A stretch of DNA of 64,000 bases from Desulfobacteraceae bacterium UBA2245 (GCA_002347265.1 DDYB01000019.1:1-64000), one strand, 5' to 3'. Shown: positions 1 to 9,781, counted from the stretch's first letter. Numbers and translations: made by a program. The notes: generated by a model from the sequence alone, not told the origin.

Positions 1-830
1 ATGAAGCGAGAACTCCAAGGCAGATACGTGACCATATCGACGGTGGGTGAGAAGGCCCAGGCCTTCGTGCCTGCGCCGCTGCCGCCGCGTCCGCCCATCG
101 ACTGGACCCCGGAGCTGCGCAGCAAGTTTGACCAGGCGCTGCTGGCGCTCGGGCGGCTGGACAGCGTTTCGACTCTGCTGCCGGACACCTCCCTGTTTCT
201 CTACATGTACGTTCGCAAGGAAGCGGTGCTCTCCTCCATGACCAGCCGGAGCCGACCCCGGTGCTGCTCAAGGCGGCGCTGGCCCATGTGCAGTTCGAGA
301 CGATCCACCCGTTTCTGGACGGTAACGGCCGTTTGGGACGTTTGCTGATCGCGCTGCTCCTGTGCGAGCAGAAGGTGCTGCGGGAGCCGATGCTCTACCT
401 CAGCCTCTACTTCAAGACGCATCGTCAGTATTACTACGAGTTGCTCAACAACGTGCGCATGACCGGTGACTGGGAAGCCTGGCTCGATTTCTTTGCCGAG
501 GCGGTCATTGTCACCGCCACCCAGGCGGTCGAGACAGCGCAGCAGCTCCTGGACCTGTCGAACCAGGACCGCGACAAGATCAGCGGCCTCGGCCGGGCGG
601 CGGCCTCAACCCTCCAGGTCCACCGGGCGCTGATGGAGCATCCCATCGCCACATCAGGCTCGTTGGTAGTGAAGACCGGTATCACCCCAGCGACCGTCAA
701 TAAGGCGCTCGGCCACTTGGAGCAGCTCGGCATCGTCAAGGAGCTGACCGCCCAGAAGCGCAACCGCCTGTTCAGCTATGCAGGCTATATCGAGATCATG
801 AGTCGCGGTACGGAACTGCCGGGTAGGTAG
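1..830 (+). pseudogene. Fic-family AMP-transferase gene broken by an internal deletion
   Basis: Fic proteins usually transfer AMP from ATP to target proteins. The first 237 bases encode a normal Fic N-terminus ending in KEAVLSS. The rest, in another frame (about 238-830), resumes at HDQPEPTPVLLKAAL and carries the complete catalytic motif HPFLDGNGR and a C-terminal winged-helix segment (VNKALGHLEQLGIV). In full-length relatives roughly 100 residues separate these parts, including the rest of the inhibitory (S/T)xxxE(G/N) motif (SSxIEG). The reading frame also changes at the junction. The simplest reading is an out-of-frame internal deletion and loss of function. A GTG at 261 could in principle start a C-terminal fragment. 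The first base of the window is the A of the start codon, so nothing upstream can be seen. Confidence 0.8.
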
Positions 831-1507
831 GTCAATTCGAGTCCCGTTTTCGGAATCGAATCAGATTCGTTGGGAGATTGTTTTTGGTATCCGCTCGCGT
901 TGCAAACCCAGCATCCTCGTCCGGAGCTTGGAAATCGGGAGAGAAAAGCCGCTTCCCGGCTGGGAACTTGGGGCGTGACTTGACTTCCTATGTGAAGCCC
1001 TTTGTTTTCAAAGTGTTACGTGGTGTTTGGAGGCTGGAGGCTGAGTTGCGGTCGGGAGCTGTTTGCTCCACCATTTTTAAAAAAATAACCCGTCCAAACG
1101 CCGCGTCCGGCGTCTTTGGCGGGTTCGTTTTTTTGTATATCAGCGAGTTGCGCCGGCTTTCGGGGACGATGCTTGCGGCCCGACCCCCCCGTTTCGGGAA
1201 ACGGGCTTCTTTTCTCTCCGCCCTGAAAATTCTTTGTTTTCTCTCCCCGCTCAACGGGCCTCGTCCGGTAACCGGCATCTGCCTGTCGCGATACGCTTGG
1301 CGCAGGCAATCCTTTTTCTGAACCCTTTGTACCGCCGCCTCGTCGGCAAACGGGTTGATAACCTTCATAATTTCTGAACTGATTTCGTAAAAACGTCACG
1401 AGCGACCCCAGGGCCAAGCCTCTGGAAGCTCTAAATATTAAGCTCAACCATGAACCTGAAATAGTGTGACAGACTGTTTTGTCTTTGTCGCAATATCGAT
1501 TGGATAC
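831..1507. other. Non-coding gap between the Fic remnant and the exchanger gene
   Basis: No open frame here has a convincing ribosome binding site or recognisable product. Two overlapping frames of about 126-147 codons, one per strand, look like chance ORFs. The only clear element is the bidirectional hairpin at 1087-1137, annotated separately. Confidence 0.5.
1087..1137. terminator. Bidirectional Rho-independent terminator
   Basis: A GC-rich, slightly bulged inverted repeat (AACCCGTCCAAACGCCG against CGGCGTCTTTGGCGGGTT) is followed by a run of seven T on the plus strand. On the other strand it is followed by a T-run as well (the A-run before 1087). It could end transcription from either side. 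Confidence 0.65.
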
Positions 1508-2488
1508 ATGAGTTTTATGATCATCGCATTTCTCGCAGTCGCCCTGGGTCTGGCGCTGCTGGTCTTGAGCGCCGACCGGTTTGTGGAAGGCGCCGCTTCC
1601 ACCGCTCGCCATTTCGGCATGCCGCCTTTGCTGATCGGCATGGTGATTGTCGGCTTCGGAACCTCCACGCCGGAAATGTTGGTTTCCGGGCTTGCGGCTT
1701 CGCAGGGTACTCCCGGCATCGCCCTTGGTAACGCCTACGGTTCAAACATTACGAACATCGCCCTCATCCTTGGGTTGACGGCGCTGATCAGCCCCATCGC
1801 CGTACATTCTCAGGTGTTGCGCAAGGAACTGCCGCTTCTCACCGCCATTACGGCCCTGGCCGCATGGCAGCTTTGGGACGGAGAAATCACCCGTATCGAC
1901 GCTCTGGCGCTGTTGGGAGTGTTTGGCGGGTTGATGGCCTGGACTGTCTGGCAAGGTACGCGGAAAAAGGCCGATGCGATGGGCAGTGAGATGGCGCTGG
2001 AACTGGCAATCCAGGCCATGCCGCTTCGTTTGTCGGTCTTCTGGCTTGTCGTCGGGTTGCTGCTCCTGATTGCCAGCTCCCGCATTCTGGTCTGGGGCGC
2101 AGTGAAAATCGCCCATGGCTTCGGCGTCAGCGATATGATCATCGGCCTGACCGTCGTCGCGGTCGGAACGTCGCTTCCTGAACTGGCTTCTTCGATCAGC
2201 GCCACCCGCAAAGGAGAGCACGATATAGCGCTGGGCAACGTGCTTGGATCCAACATGTTCAATACACTGGCCGTGGTAGGGATCGCCGGAACAATCCATC
2301 CGATGTCGGTGGGGCCGGAAGTCTTTTCACGGGATATTCTGGTCATGGCCGCACTGACCGTCTCGCTGTTTGTCTTCGGCTATGGGTTCCGGGGTCCCGG
2401 CCGTATCAACCGCTTTGAAGGCGGAGCATTGCTGGCCTGTTACTCCGGCTACACCGCCTATCTGGTGAGCAGCGTCTTTGGGAACTGA
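1508..2488 (+). CDS. Calcium/sodium antiporter, CaCA family (YrbG-like)
   Basis: Inner-membrane exchanger expected to move Ca2+ against Na+ (or H+). The roughly 326-residue protein has two homologous halves. Each carries a CaCA alpha-repeat signature: GFGTSTPEMLVSGLAA with GNAYGSNITNIALILG in the first half, and AVGTSLPELASSISA with GNVLGSNMFNTLAVVG in the second. The conserved acidic residues (E in TPE and LPE) are present. About ten hydrophobic segments are visible and the length fits the family. The frame is open from 1466, but family N-termini match the Met at 1508 or 1517 better, and no strong Shine-Dalgarno decides. It stands alone, between the Fic remnant and the lipoprotein gene. Confidence 0.9.
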   Translation: MSFMIIAFLAVALGLALLVLSADRFVEGAASTARHFGMPPLLIGMVIVGFGTSTPEMLVSGLAASQGTPGIALGNAYGSNITNIALILGLTALISPIAVHSQVLRKELPLLTAITALAAWQLWDGEITRIDALALLGVFGGLMAWTVWQGTRKKADAMGSEMALELAIQAMPLRLSVFWLVVGLLLLIASSRILVWGAVKIAHGFGVSDMIIGLTVVAVGTSLPELASSISATRKGEHDIALGNVLGSNMFNTLAVVGIAGTIHPMSVGPEVFSRDILVMAALTVSLFVFGYGFRGPGRINRFEGGALLACYSGYTAYLVSSVFGN

Positions 2489-2658
2489 ACCGGCGGTCAG
2501 CAGGATTTCTGGCGGGTTGTTTTGTCGGAAGAGACAGGGTTGCCAGTTTGCTCCAGATCATTCACGATGCAAAGAAGCTCAAGGATGAACAACCTGTGCA
2601 TGTGCATGAACACAGAAGTCAGAAAAATGGCCGAGAAGCGGCATGGGTTGTAAATTTC

Positions 2659-2687
2659 TTGACTTTGCGCATTCTAACGAGTAGATA
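2659..2687 (+). promoter_or_regulatory. Predicted sigma-70 promoter of the lipoprotein gene
   Basis: TTGACT (2659-2664), a 17-base spacer and TAGATA (2682-2687) lie in an AT-rich stretch about 45 bases before the lipoprotein start codon. Prediction from sequence only. Confidence 0.5.
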
Positions 2688-2732
2688 TATATAGTTATTT
2701 TACTCAAAACAGCCTAATAGGAGGGAAATGCC

Positions 2733-3095
2733 ATGAAAAAAATTGCAATTATTCTTGCTGGTCTCCTCTTGATGGGGATTTATGGATGCGGCAGCGACGA
2801 AGCAAAAAAGGCCGCCAAAGAAACCAAGGAAGCCGCAACCGTAACCACGCAGGCGCCGAGCGCAGCCGTTGAAAAGGCTGCGGAAACGACCCAGGAAGCG
2901 GCCAAAGAAGCTGCAGCCCCCACCCAGGAAGCAGCGGGCGCAGCCGTTGAAAAAGCTGCAGAAGCGACCCAGGAAGCCGCAACCGCTACTCAGGAGGCGG
3001 CTGGCGCAGCTGTTGAAAAAGCCGCTGAAGCGACACAGGAAGCCGCAACCGCCACTCAGGAGGCGGCTGGTGAGGTCAAGGAAATGGCCAAATAA
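2733..3095 (+). CDS. Small lipoprotein with 22-residue Ala/Glu/Thr repeats
   Basis: A 120-residue protein with a lipoprotein signal peptide (MKKIAIILAGLLLMGIYGCG, lipid-attachment Cys19) and a mature part made almost only of Ala, Glu, Thr, Gln and Lys. Two near-identical 22-residue units (nt 2940-3005 and 3006-3071; pattern AAVEKAAEATQEAATATQ) follow a diverged 26-residue unit (2862-2939). The periodicity suggests a long amphipathic or coiled-coil helix, as in apolipoprotein- or LEA-like stress proteins; this is inference. A strong Shine-Dalgarno (AGGAGG) sits 8 bases before the ATG, and the gene has its own promoter and terminator, so it is probably monocistronic and well expressed. Function unknown. 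It may be an envelope spacer lipoprotein. Confidence 0.8.
   Translation: MKKIAIILAGLLLMGIYGCGSDEAKKAAKETKEAATVTTQAPSAAVEKAAETTQEAAKEAAAPTQEAAGAAVEKAAEATQEAATATQEAAGAAVEKAAEATQEAATATQEAAGEVKEMAK
2862..3071 (+). repeat. In-frame tandem repeat inside the lipoprotein gene
   Basis: Three direct units (78, 66 and 66 bp), each starting GCAGC(C/T)GTTGAAAA. The two 66-bp units differ at only a few, mostly silent positions, which indicates fairly recent duplication or selection on the protein pattern. Confidence 0.8.
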
Positions 3096-3252
3096 TAAGT
3101 AATAACTTGGCAAAGGCCCTGTTAGGCATAATGTTGCGCTTTTTAACAACAGGAGCCAAAACCATTTTGTCCCGGCAAGACTTCCGGAGTGGTTCGTATT
3201 TTATTAGGCGACCAGCCTTACAAATTTGATGGACACCGTCCCAAAATAAAGC

Positions 3253-3303
3253 AGAAAACCCGTATCTCCAGGATCATTTTCCGGAGCGACGGGTTTTCTT
3301 TTT
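3253..3303 (+). terminator. Rho-independent terminator after the lipoprotein gene
   Basis: AGAAAACCCGT pairs with ACGGGTTTTCT around a CTCC/GGAG inner stem and is followed by T-rich sequence. The rest of the 414-base gap between the lipoprotein gene and sbcD shows nothing else I can support. Confidence 0.75.
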
Positions 3304-3509
3304 ACCCTAATCAAAAAAGTTTCAGCCCGAACAAGGCACGAGTCCTCGAACAGTTGAAAACGAATCGATTTCGCTCATTCAACTGGCAGTCAACTTCCAC
3401 CACGCAGCTTGATTCTGTTACCAGGACGTTTGCCCTATGAAACGGTTCGTGTTTTTCGTGTGTTTCGAGGTTAAAGAAAAGGAATTGCGATGAAGGATCT
3501 GGTTTCCAA

Positions 3510-4739
3510 ATGAAAATTCTTCATACCTCAGACTGGCATATCGGGCGAACCCTGTTCGGTCGAAAGCGTTACGAAGAGTGCGAGGCCTTTCTGATCTGGC
3601 TGGAAGAGACCCTTCACCAGGAACAGGTCGACACCCTCCTGGTCGCAGGTGACGTTTTCGACACCGGCACCCCGAGCAACCATGCGCAGGAGCTTTATTA
3701 CCGGTTCTTATCCCGTGTTGCGGCCTCTTCCTGCCGTCATGTTGTGGTAATCGCGGGCAATCACGACTCTCCTTCGTTTCTCAATGCTCCCAGGGAGTTG
3801 CTCAAGGCCCTCCATGTTCATGTGATCGGCGGCGTCTCTGACAACCGGGAAGACGAGGTTCTTGTCCTCAGCAAGGAGGCTGGCTCTCCGGAGCTGATCG
3901 TCTGCGCCGTTCCTTACCTTCGGGACCGGGATATCCGGGTGGCTGAAGCCGGCGAAAACATAGAGGACAAGGAGCGGAAGCTGATCGAAGGCATCCGCAG
4001 CCACTATGCCGAGGTGGCTGCTCTGGCCGAACAGAAGCGCACAGAACTGGGCGGCGAGATCCCCATCATCGCCATGGGTCACCTTTTCACCACCGGAGGA
4101 CAAACCGTCGATGGCGACGGCGTCCGGGAACTCTATATCGGCTCCCTGGCTCATGTCTCAGCCGGGATCTTCCCAAAAGCCTTGGATTATCTGGCACTCG
4201 GCCATCTTCATGTTCCACAGAAAGTGAACGATTCCGATGTAATGCGCTACAGCGGTTCTCCTCTGCCCATGGGATTTGGAGAAGCGAAGCAGGAAAAGAG
4301 TGTCTGTCTGGTTAAGTTTGCCGGCGTCGAAGCGGATGTCCGGCTTATCAAGGTGCCCGCTTTCCAAAGGCTCGAGCGCGTGAAGGGCAGCTGGGAAGAA
4401 CTGTCGGCCAGGATTCTTGAACTCTCGGCCGCCGGGTCTCACGCCTGGCTCGAAGTCGTCTACGAAGGCGATGAGGTCATCGGTGATTTACGCGAGCGAC
4501 TGGATACGGCCGTTTCCGGCTCGGAGATGGAAATACTGCGCGTGAAGAACAACCGGATCATCGACCGGGTTCTCAATCAGATCCACGATAATGAAACGCT
4601 TGATGACCTGAATGTCAACGATGTGTTCGAGCGCTGTCTGTCGGTTCACGAAGTGCCGGAAGCGCAGCGGCCGGAGTTGCTTCGCGCCTATCAGGAGACC
4701 GTTGCGTCATTTTATGAAGACGATGCCCGGGCAGAATAG
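3510..4739 (+). CDS. sbcD: Exonuclease subunit SbcD (Mre11-type nuclease)
   Basis: Nuclease subunit of the SbcCD (Mre11-Rad50) complex, which opens DNA hairpins and processes blocked double-strand ends. All calcineurin-like metallophosphoesterase motifs are present: TSDWHIG (D8, H10), GDVFDTG (47-53), GNHDS (83-87), a GH motif near residue 192 and GHLH near 231. The SbcD C-terminal cap domain follows, and 409 aa is the usual length. A GAAGGA element lies about 12 bases before the ATG. sbcC starts 11 bases after the stop, so the two form an operon and should be made in matched amounts. Confidence 0.96.
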   Translation: MKILHTSDWHIGRTLFGRKRYEECEAFLIWLEETLHQEQVDTLLVAGDVFDTGTPSNHAQELYYRFLSRVAASSCRHVVVIAGNHDSPSFLNAPRELLKALHVHVIGGVSDNREDEVLVLSKEAGSPELIVCAVPYLRDRDIRVAEAGENIEDKERKLIEGIRSHYAEVAALAEQKRTELGGEIPIIAMGHLFTTGGQTVDGDGVRELYIGSLAHVSAGIFPKALDYLALGHLHVPQKVNDSDVMRYSGSPLPMGFGEAKQEKSVCLVKFAGVEADVRLIKVPAFQRLERVKGSWEELSARILELSAAGSHAWLEVVYEGDEVIGDLRERLDTAVSGSEMEILRVKNNRIIDRVLNQIHDNETLDDLNVNDVFERCLSVHEVPEAQRPELLRAYQETVASFYEDDARAE

Positions 4740-4750
4740 AGAGTTGGCCG

Positions 4751-7700
4751 ATGCGGATTTTGCAGGTACGTTTCAAAAACTTGAACTCGCTGGTCGGCGA
4801 ATGGGAGATTGATCTTACACACCCGGCCTTTGCCTCTGACGGCATTTTTGCCATTACCGGTCCGACCGGTGCAGGCAAGACCACTATCCTCGATGCGATC
4901 TGTCTGGCGCTCTACGGGCGCACCCCCCGCCTCAGCAGGGTCAACAAAGGCGGGAACGAACTCATGTCCCGCCAGACCGGTGAGTGCTATGCCGAGGTAA
5001 CATTTGAAACCCAGACCGGCCGTTACCGATGCCATTGGAGTCAACACCGGGCACATAAAAAACCAGACGGAGATCTGCAGGCGCCCAGGCATGAAATTGC
5101 CGATGCCGATTCCGGTCGAATTTTCGAGGCAAAGATCCGAGGCGTTGCCGATCAGATCGAAACAGCCACAGGCATGGACTTTGACCGGTTTACCCGCTCC
5201 ATGCTGCTTGCCCAGGGGAGCTTTGCGGCATTTCTGCAGGCAGGTCCGGATGAGCGGGCGCCGATACTGGAGCAAATAACCGGGACAGAGATTTATAGCC
5301 AGATATCCATTCGCGTTCATGAGCGCCGTTCCGAGGAGCGAAAAAAGCTTGATGCGCTGCAGGCCGAACTCGCCGGAATGCAGCTCTTGAGTGCGGAAGA
5401 TGAGCAGCAACTCAGCACCAGTCTGGTGCAGAAAACCCGGCAGGACACAGAACTTAACCAGCAGATCGCCCTGAAGAACCAGGCAGTTGCCTGGATTGAT
5501 GGGATCACCCGTCTTGAAGAAGATTTAAAGCTCCTCCAGCTCCAGAAACAGGACCTATATGCCCGACAAGAGGCGTTTGCTCCCGAGCAGGAAAAACTCG
5601 AACGAGCCGCCCAGGCACTTGAACTGAGCGGCGAATACGCCGCGCTGACGTCGATCCGGCGAGAGCAGGAGACCGACCGGCAGAGTCTCGGCGACTGCAT
5701 GAAATCACTCCCCGCTCTCGAAGAGGCTGAAAAACAGGCAAATGATGCCATGAAAACAGCCGGCGGGAAGCTTGATAAAAGGAAGGCTGAGCAAAAAGAA
5801 GCATCACCCGTCATCCGCAGAGTGAGAGAACTGGATCTGAGTATCCGGGAAAAAAATGCGCCCATCCAGGTTGCTTTCGACACCATTTACGCAAATGAAA
5901 AATCCCTTGGTGCGCTCCGCTCCAGACAAAGTAAAGATTGCGCCGATCTGGACAGCAAGCAAGAAACCCTCGAAGGATTGCAAAAGCAGCTCGACGAGAC
6001 AAAGGCGGACGAAGGTCTGATTGAAAACCTGACAGGAATTCGCGGGCAATTCGATGCCCTGAAAAACATCCATGCGCAGCTGGGCAGCAAGCTTAAAGAG
6101 AGCGATGAGGCCGAGAATCAGGCGGCAGCGTCCACACGGACATTGAAAAAACTGGCTGAAAATCTGGAAACCCGGAAACGCAGCCTGGTCGACAGCCAAG
6201 GCAAACTGTTTCAAAAACAGGTGGAACTCAAGGGTATCCTGGAAGACAGAGAACTGTCTGACTGGCGTAATAACCTGTCATTTCTGACAGCACAGATCTC
6301 TCTTCTCGCCAAAGCCGGCGAGGCAGCCCGGTCCCTTGCGAAATCGAGGCAGATTCTTGATGAGATGGGCAAACGCCACGAAGCGCTTGTTGCCGAAAAT
6401 TCAAACCTGACGGAGCAGCTCCAGACCCAGGTCGAGAAGCAGGCCTCTCTGGAGAGAGAAATGGGTCTGCTGGAAACACAGCTCTCCCTGCTGAAGAAAA
6501 TCCAGGACTTCAAGGAAGCCAGGCGCCAGCTCCAGGATGGTGAGCCTTGTCCGCTGTGCGGCGCCAGAAAACATCCCTTCGCTGAAGGCAACATTCCGGT
6601 TCCGGATGAAACCAGGCGGCGGCTTGGCCAGGTAAGAGTCGACTTTAAGGCAGCGAGTGACGCGGTTGCCGGATTAAAGGTCGAACAGGCCCGGGTGGGC
6701 AAAGACATTGAGCAAGTCACCTCCGCCGAGAAGGAGCATTCCGAGAAAATCGCGGAATCGAAAGACCTGATCCGTCATGCCTGCTCCGATCTTCCCCTTG
6801 ATGCCGCCGATCCTGATCTGAGCGAAAAATTGGAAAAACTTCGGAATGAGAATGCGACAAAACTGGATCACGCAACCAGAATCGTGCAAACCGCCGAAAA
6901 CGTGGAAAAGGAAGCTGTCGGCCTGCGCGAGACGCTGGAAAAAGCCAGAGAGACGGTTGCACAGGCGGAGCGCGAGACGCAGACCGCCTTTCATAAAAAG
7001 GATTTCGCCGGGCATCTGATTGAGCGGCTCAGGAAGGAAGTTGAGGCCCTCCAATCGGAACAAGAGAAATCCTTGAACGTATTGCGGCTGAATGTTTCCG
7101 CTTATGGGGTAAAAGCCGTATCGTTTGAGACTCTGGATCGGATTCAGGCCCAGCTGACAGCCCGGCGTGACCAGTGGGTGTCGCGTCAGAAAAAAAAGTC
7201 GGAACTTGATCAAAAAATTATCGCGCTGGACAGTCAGACACGCCATCAAGCCGAAAAGATTCAGAAGTCCGACGATGAGATCATGAAACAGCGGGAACTG
7301 CTCGATGGCCTGCTCCGCGAGCGGGAGGCCCTGAGTCAAAAGCGACGGGAGGTATTCGGCGACAAGAGCCCTGAAGATGAGGAACTCCGCCTTTCCAAAG
7401 CTGTTGAGGTTGCTGAAAACGATCTGGAGGCAGCCCGCCGAAAACTGAATGCAGGGACCCAGGAACTCGGCAAGCTGAAATCCAGAATGGAAGAACTGGA
7501 TCAATCGATAACGGCACGGTCCGCTCAGCTGAATCCGGCTGAAGAAGCATTCCTGATAAGGCTCAAAGGATCGGGATTTGCCGACGAAGAAAACTTCAAG
7601 GCCGCGTGCCTGAGGGAGGATGAGCGCAAAACTTTGGCGCAGCGGGCCCAGAAGCTTGCCGACGAGAAAACCGAGCTGACGTCCAGGGAAAAGGACAGGA

Positions 7701-8458
7701 CAAGGTTGCTGGAAACCGAGCGTCAGAGGCGGGTTACGAATCATTCCCGGGACGAGCTCAATCAGGCGCTGACGATGCTGGCAGCCGGCCAGAAAGCGCT
7801 TCAGCAGGAGATCGGCGGCATCCGCCAGAAACTCAAGGACAACGAGAATCTGAAACAAAAGCAGCAGGAACGGGCTTTGGCTATTGATGCGCAAAAGCGA
7901 GAGAGCTTGCGATGGGATTTACTGCATGAACTCATTGGTTCGGCCGACGGGAAGAAATACCGCAACTTTGCTCAGGGACTGACCTTTGAACTGATGGTCG
8001 GTCACGCCAATCGGCAGTTGCGGAAAATGACCGACCGCTACCTGCTGATCCGGGACGATGCCCAGCCTCTGGAACTCAATGTCATCGACAACTATCAGGC
8101 CGGAGAGGTTCGATCCACCAAAAATCTCTCCGGCGGCGAGAGCTTCATCGTCAGCCTGTCCCTGGCGCTTGGGCTGTCCCACACGGCCAGTAAAAACGTC
8201 CGGGTCGATTCCCTGTTTCTGGATGAAGGCTTCGGAGCGCTGGACGAGGACGCCTTGGACACGGCGCTCGAAACTCTTGCAGGGCTGCAGCAGGATGGCA
8301 AGGTGATCGGCGTCATTTCGCACGTACCGGCCCTCAAGGAGCGCATCGGCACCCGGATTCAGGTTACTCCGCAAACAGGGGGAAGAAGCCTGCTTTCCGG
8401 CCCGGGGTGCGGGAAAAAAGCCAGTCCGGCGAAAACAGTCACGGTCAGTGTAGATTAG
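4751..8458 (+). CDS. sbcC: Exonuclease subunit SbcC (Rad50-type SMC ATPase)
   Basis: ATPase partner of SbcD. The protein of 1235 aa has an N-terminal half-ATPase with Walker A GPTGAGKTT (37-45) and two long coiled-coil arms rich in Glu, Lys, Gln and Leu. A zinc hook EPCPLCGARKHPF (Cys600 and Cys603) sits near the middle. The C-terminal half has the ABC signature LSGGES (about 1126-1131), Walker B LFLDEGFGALDED (catalytic E about 1159) and a final H-loop region (ISHV). Arm lengths on both sides of the hook are similar, as expected for an antiparallel coiled coil. GAGAG precedes the ATG, which lies 11 bases after the sbcD stop. No truncation is seen. Confidence 0.96.
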   Translation: MRILQVRFKNLNSLVGEWEIDLTHPAFASDGIFAITGPTGAGKTTILDAICLALYGRTPRLSRVNKGGNELMSRQTGECYAEVTFETQTGRYRCHWSQHRAHKKPDGDLQAPRHEIADADSGRIFEAKIRGVADQIETATGMDFDRFTRSMLLAQGSFAAFLQAGPDERAPILEQITGTEIYSQISIRVHERRSEERKKLDALQAELAGMQLLSAEDEQQLSTSLVQKTRQDTELNQQIALKNQAVAWIDGITRLEEDLKLLQLQKQDLYARQEAFAPEQEKLERAAQALELSGEYAALTSIRREQETDRQSLGDCMKSLPALEEAEKQANDAMKTAGGKLDKRKAEQKEASPVIRRVRELDLSIREKNAPIQVAFDTIYANEKSLGALRSRQSKDCADLDSKQETLEGLQKQLDETKADEGLIENLTGIRGQFDALKNIHAQLGSKLKESDEAENQAAASTRTLKKLAENLETRKRSLVDSQGKLFQKQVELKGILEDRELSDWRNNLSFLTAQISLLAKAGEAARSLAKSRQILDEMGKRHEALVAENSNLTEQLQTQVEKQASLEREMGLLETQLSLLKKIQDFKEARRQLQDGEPCPLCGARKHPFAEGNIPVPDETRRRLGQVRVDFKAASDAVAGLKVEQARVGKDIEQVTSAEKEHSEKIAESKDLIRHACSDLPLDAADPDLSEKLEKLRNENATKLDHATRIVQTAENVEKEAVGLRETLEKARETVAQAERETQTAFHKKDFAGHLIERLRKEVEALQSEQEKSLNVLRLNVSAYGVKAVSFETLDRIQAQLTARRDQWVSRQKKKSELDQKIIALDSQTRHQAEKIQKSDDEIMKQRELLDGLLREREALSQKRREVFGDKSPEDEELRLSKAVEVAENDLEAARRKLNAGTQELGKLKSRMEELDQSITARSAQLNPAEEAFLIRLKGSGFADEENFKAACLREDERKTLAQRAQKLADEKTELTSREKDRTRLLETERQRRVTNHSRDELNQALTMLAAGQKALQQEIGGIRQKLKDNENLKQKQQERALAIDAQKRESLRWDLLHELIGSADGKKYRNFAQGLTFELMVGHANRQLRKMTDRYLLIRDDAQPLELNVIDNYQAGEVRSTKNLSGGESFIVSLSLALGLSHTASKNVRVDSLFLDEGFGALDEDALDTALETLAGLQQDGKVIGVISHVPALKERIGTRIQVTPQTGGRSLLSGPGCGKKASPAKTVTVSVD

Positions 8459-8493
8459 ATAAAAAAAACGGCAGATTAGAAGAAATAATTTCT

Positions 8494-8501
8494 CCCAAAC
8501 C
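8494..8501 (+). repeat. Left target-site duplication of the IS element
   Basis: CCCAAACC directly abuts the left inverted repeat. The same 8 bases follow the right end at 9931-9938. Confidence 0.9.
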
Positions 8502-8525
8502 GAGGGTGTTCAGAATTCTGTGTCA
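8502..8525 (+). repeat. Left terminal inverted repeat of the IS
   Basis: Begins GAGGGTGTTCAGAATTCTGT. It is the imperfect inverse of 9907-9930 (20/24 identical). Confidence 0.92.
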
Positions 8526-8569
8526 GTTAACCAAAAGCTGATATAGTCAGCGAAACAAGGAGAACTGAC

Positions 8570-9781
8570 ATGAATCAAGAAGACCATGAATTTGATTTTT
8601 CAACAGCCCTGAAGGCCATTCAGGAAGGCAAGCCGCTTCTGGGCAGGGAAGGCATTCTCACGCCGTTAATCAAAAATCTCACCGAAGCAGCCCTTGAAGG
8701 CGAACTGGATTCGCATCTGGGCCGGGAAATCACCGCCAACCGCCGGAATGGGAAAAGCCGGAAGACCATCAAATCCTTGAATGGCAATTTTGAGTTGCGC
8801 ACCCCTCGGGACCGTGGCGGGACCTTTTCTCCCCAATTGGTCAAGAAGCATCAGACCAGCCTGAATGACGAGATTGAGCAGAAAATAATTGCCCTCTATG
8901 GCTTGGGCATGAGCTACCAGGATATCTCGGCCCATCTTCAGGAGATATACGGTCTTGAGGTGTCCACCGGCACCTTGAGCATCATTACCGATAAAATTAT
9001 CCATACGGTCAAAGAATGGCAAGCCCGGCCCCTGGCATCGATTTATCCGATTGTCTGGCTCGATGCCATCCATTACAAGATCCGTGAAAACGGCAAGGTT
9101 GCCGGCAAGGCAGTGTACACAATCCTCGGCGTCAACCTTGAGGGGCGGAAGGAAGTTCTGGGCCTGTATATTTCCGAGCATGAAGGGGCCAATTTCTGGC
9201 TTCAGGTGCTGACAGATCTTTCGAATCGAGGCGTAAAGGATGTCCTGATCGCCTGTGTTGACGGTCTTAAAGGTTTCCCCGAGGCCATTGAGGCCATTTT
9301 CCCGAATACCGAGATTCAGCTCTGCGTTGTCCACCAGATCCGTAATTCTCTGAAGTACGTTGGCTCAAAGAACCAGAAAGAATTCATGGCCGACCTGAAG
9401 CGTGTATACAAGGCCGGCACAAAAGATTTAGCCGCATCCGAGCTTGATATATTGGCAGGGAAGTGGAACGAGAAGTATCCCATTGTCATCACATCCTGGC
9501 GGAATAATTGGGAGCGACTCAGTCAGTATTTCAAATATCCTGAAGATATTCGAAGGATTATCTATACAACCAATACCATTGAGGCGGTACACCGACAGTT
9601 TCGGAAACTGACCAAGACCAAGGGCGCTTTTCCAAATCAGGACAGCCTGTTGAAACTGTTGTATATGGGGATTCAGAATGCCAGCAGGAAATGGACGATG
9701 CCGATCCAAAACTGGTCGCTGACCATTTCTCAGTTGGCGATATTTTTTGAGGGAAGACTGGATAAGGAGTTGAAACTTTGA
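8570..9781 (+). CDS. IS256-family transposase
   Basis: DDE transposase of 403 aa (Transposase_mut family). The expected catalytic surroundings are visible: WLDAIHYKI for the first Asp, ACVDGLKGFPEAI for the second, and TTNTIEAVHRQFRKLTKTKG for the Glu. An intact helix-rich N-terminal part (LEGELDSHLG, GLGMSYQDISAHL) and full family length suggest an active enzyme. AAGGAG lies 8 bases upstream of the ATG. It is the only gene of the element. Confidence 0.95.
   Translation: MNQEDHEFDFSTALKAIQEGKPLLGREGILTPLIKNLTEAALEGELDSHLGREITANRRNGKSRKTIKSLNGNFELRTPRDRGGTFSPQLVKKHQTSLNDEIEQKIIALYGLGMSYQDISAHLQEIYGLEVSTGTLSIITDKIIHTVKEWQARPLASIYPIVWLDAIHYKIRENGKVAGKAVYTILGVNLEGRKEVLGLYISEHEGANFWLQVLTDLSNRGVKDVLIACVDGLKGFPEAIEAIFPNTEIQLCVVHQIRNSLKYVGSKNQKEFMADLKRVYKAGTKDLAASELDILAGKWNEKYPIVITSWRNNWERLSQYFKYPEDIRRIIYTTNTIEAVHRQFRKLTKTKGAFPNQDSLLKLLYMGIQNASRKWTMPIQNWSLTISQLAIFFEGRLDKELKL

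Noticed and set aside
878..1612. Open frames of 126-198 codons on either strand
   Set aside because: No Shine-Dalgarno, no recognisable domain, odd composition, and a terminator hairpin runs through them.
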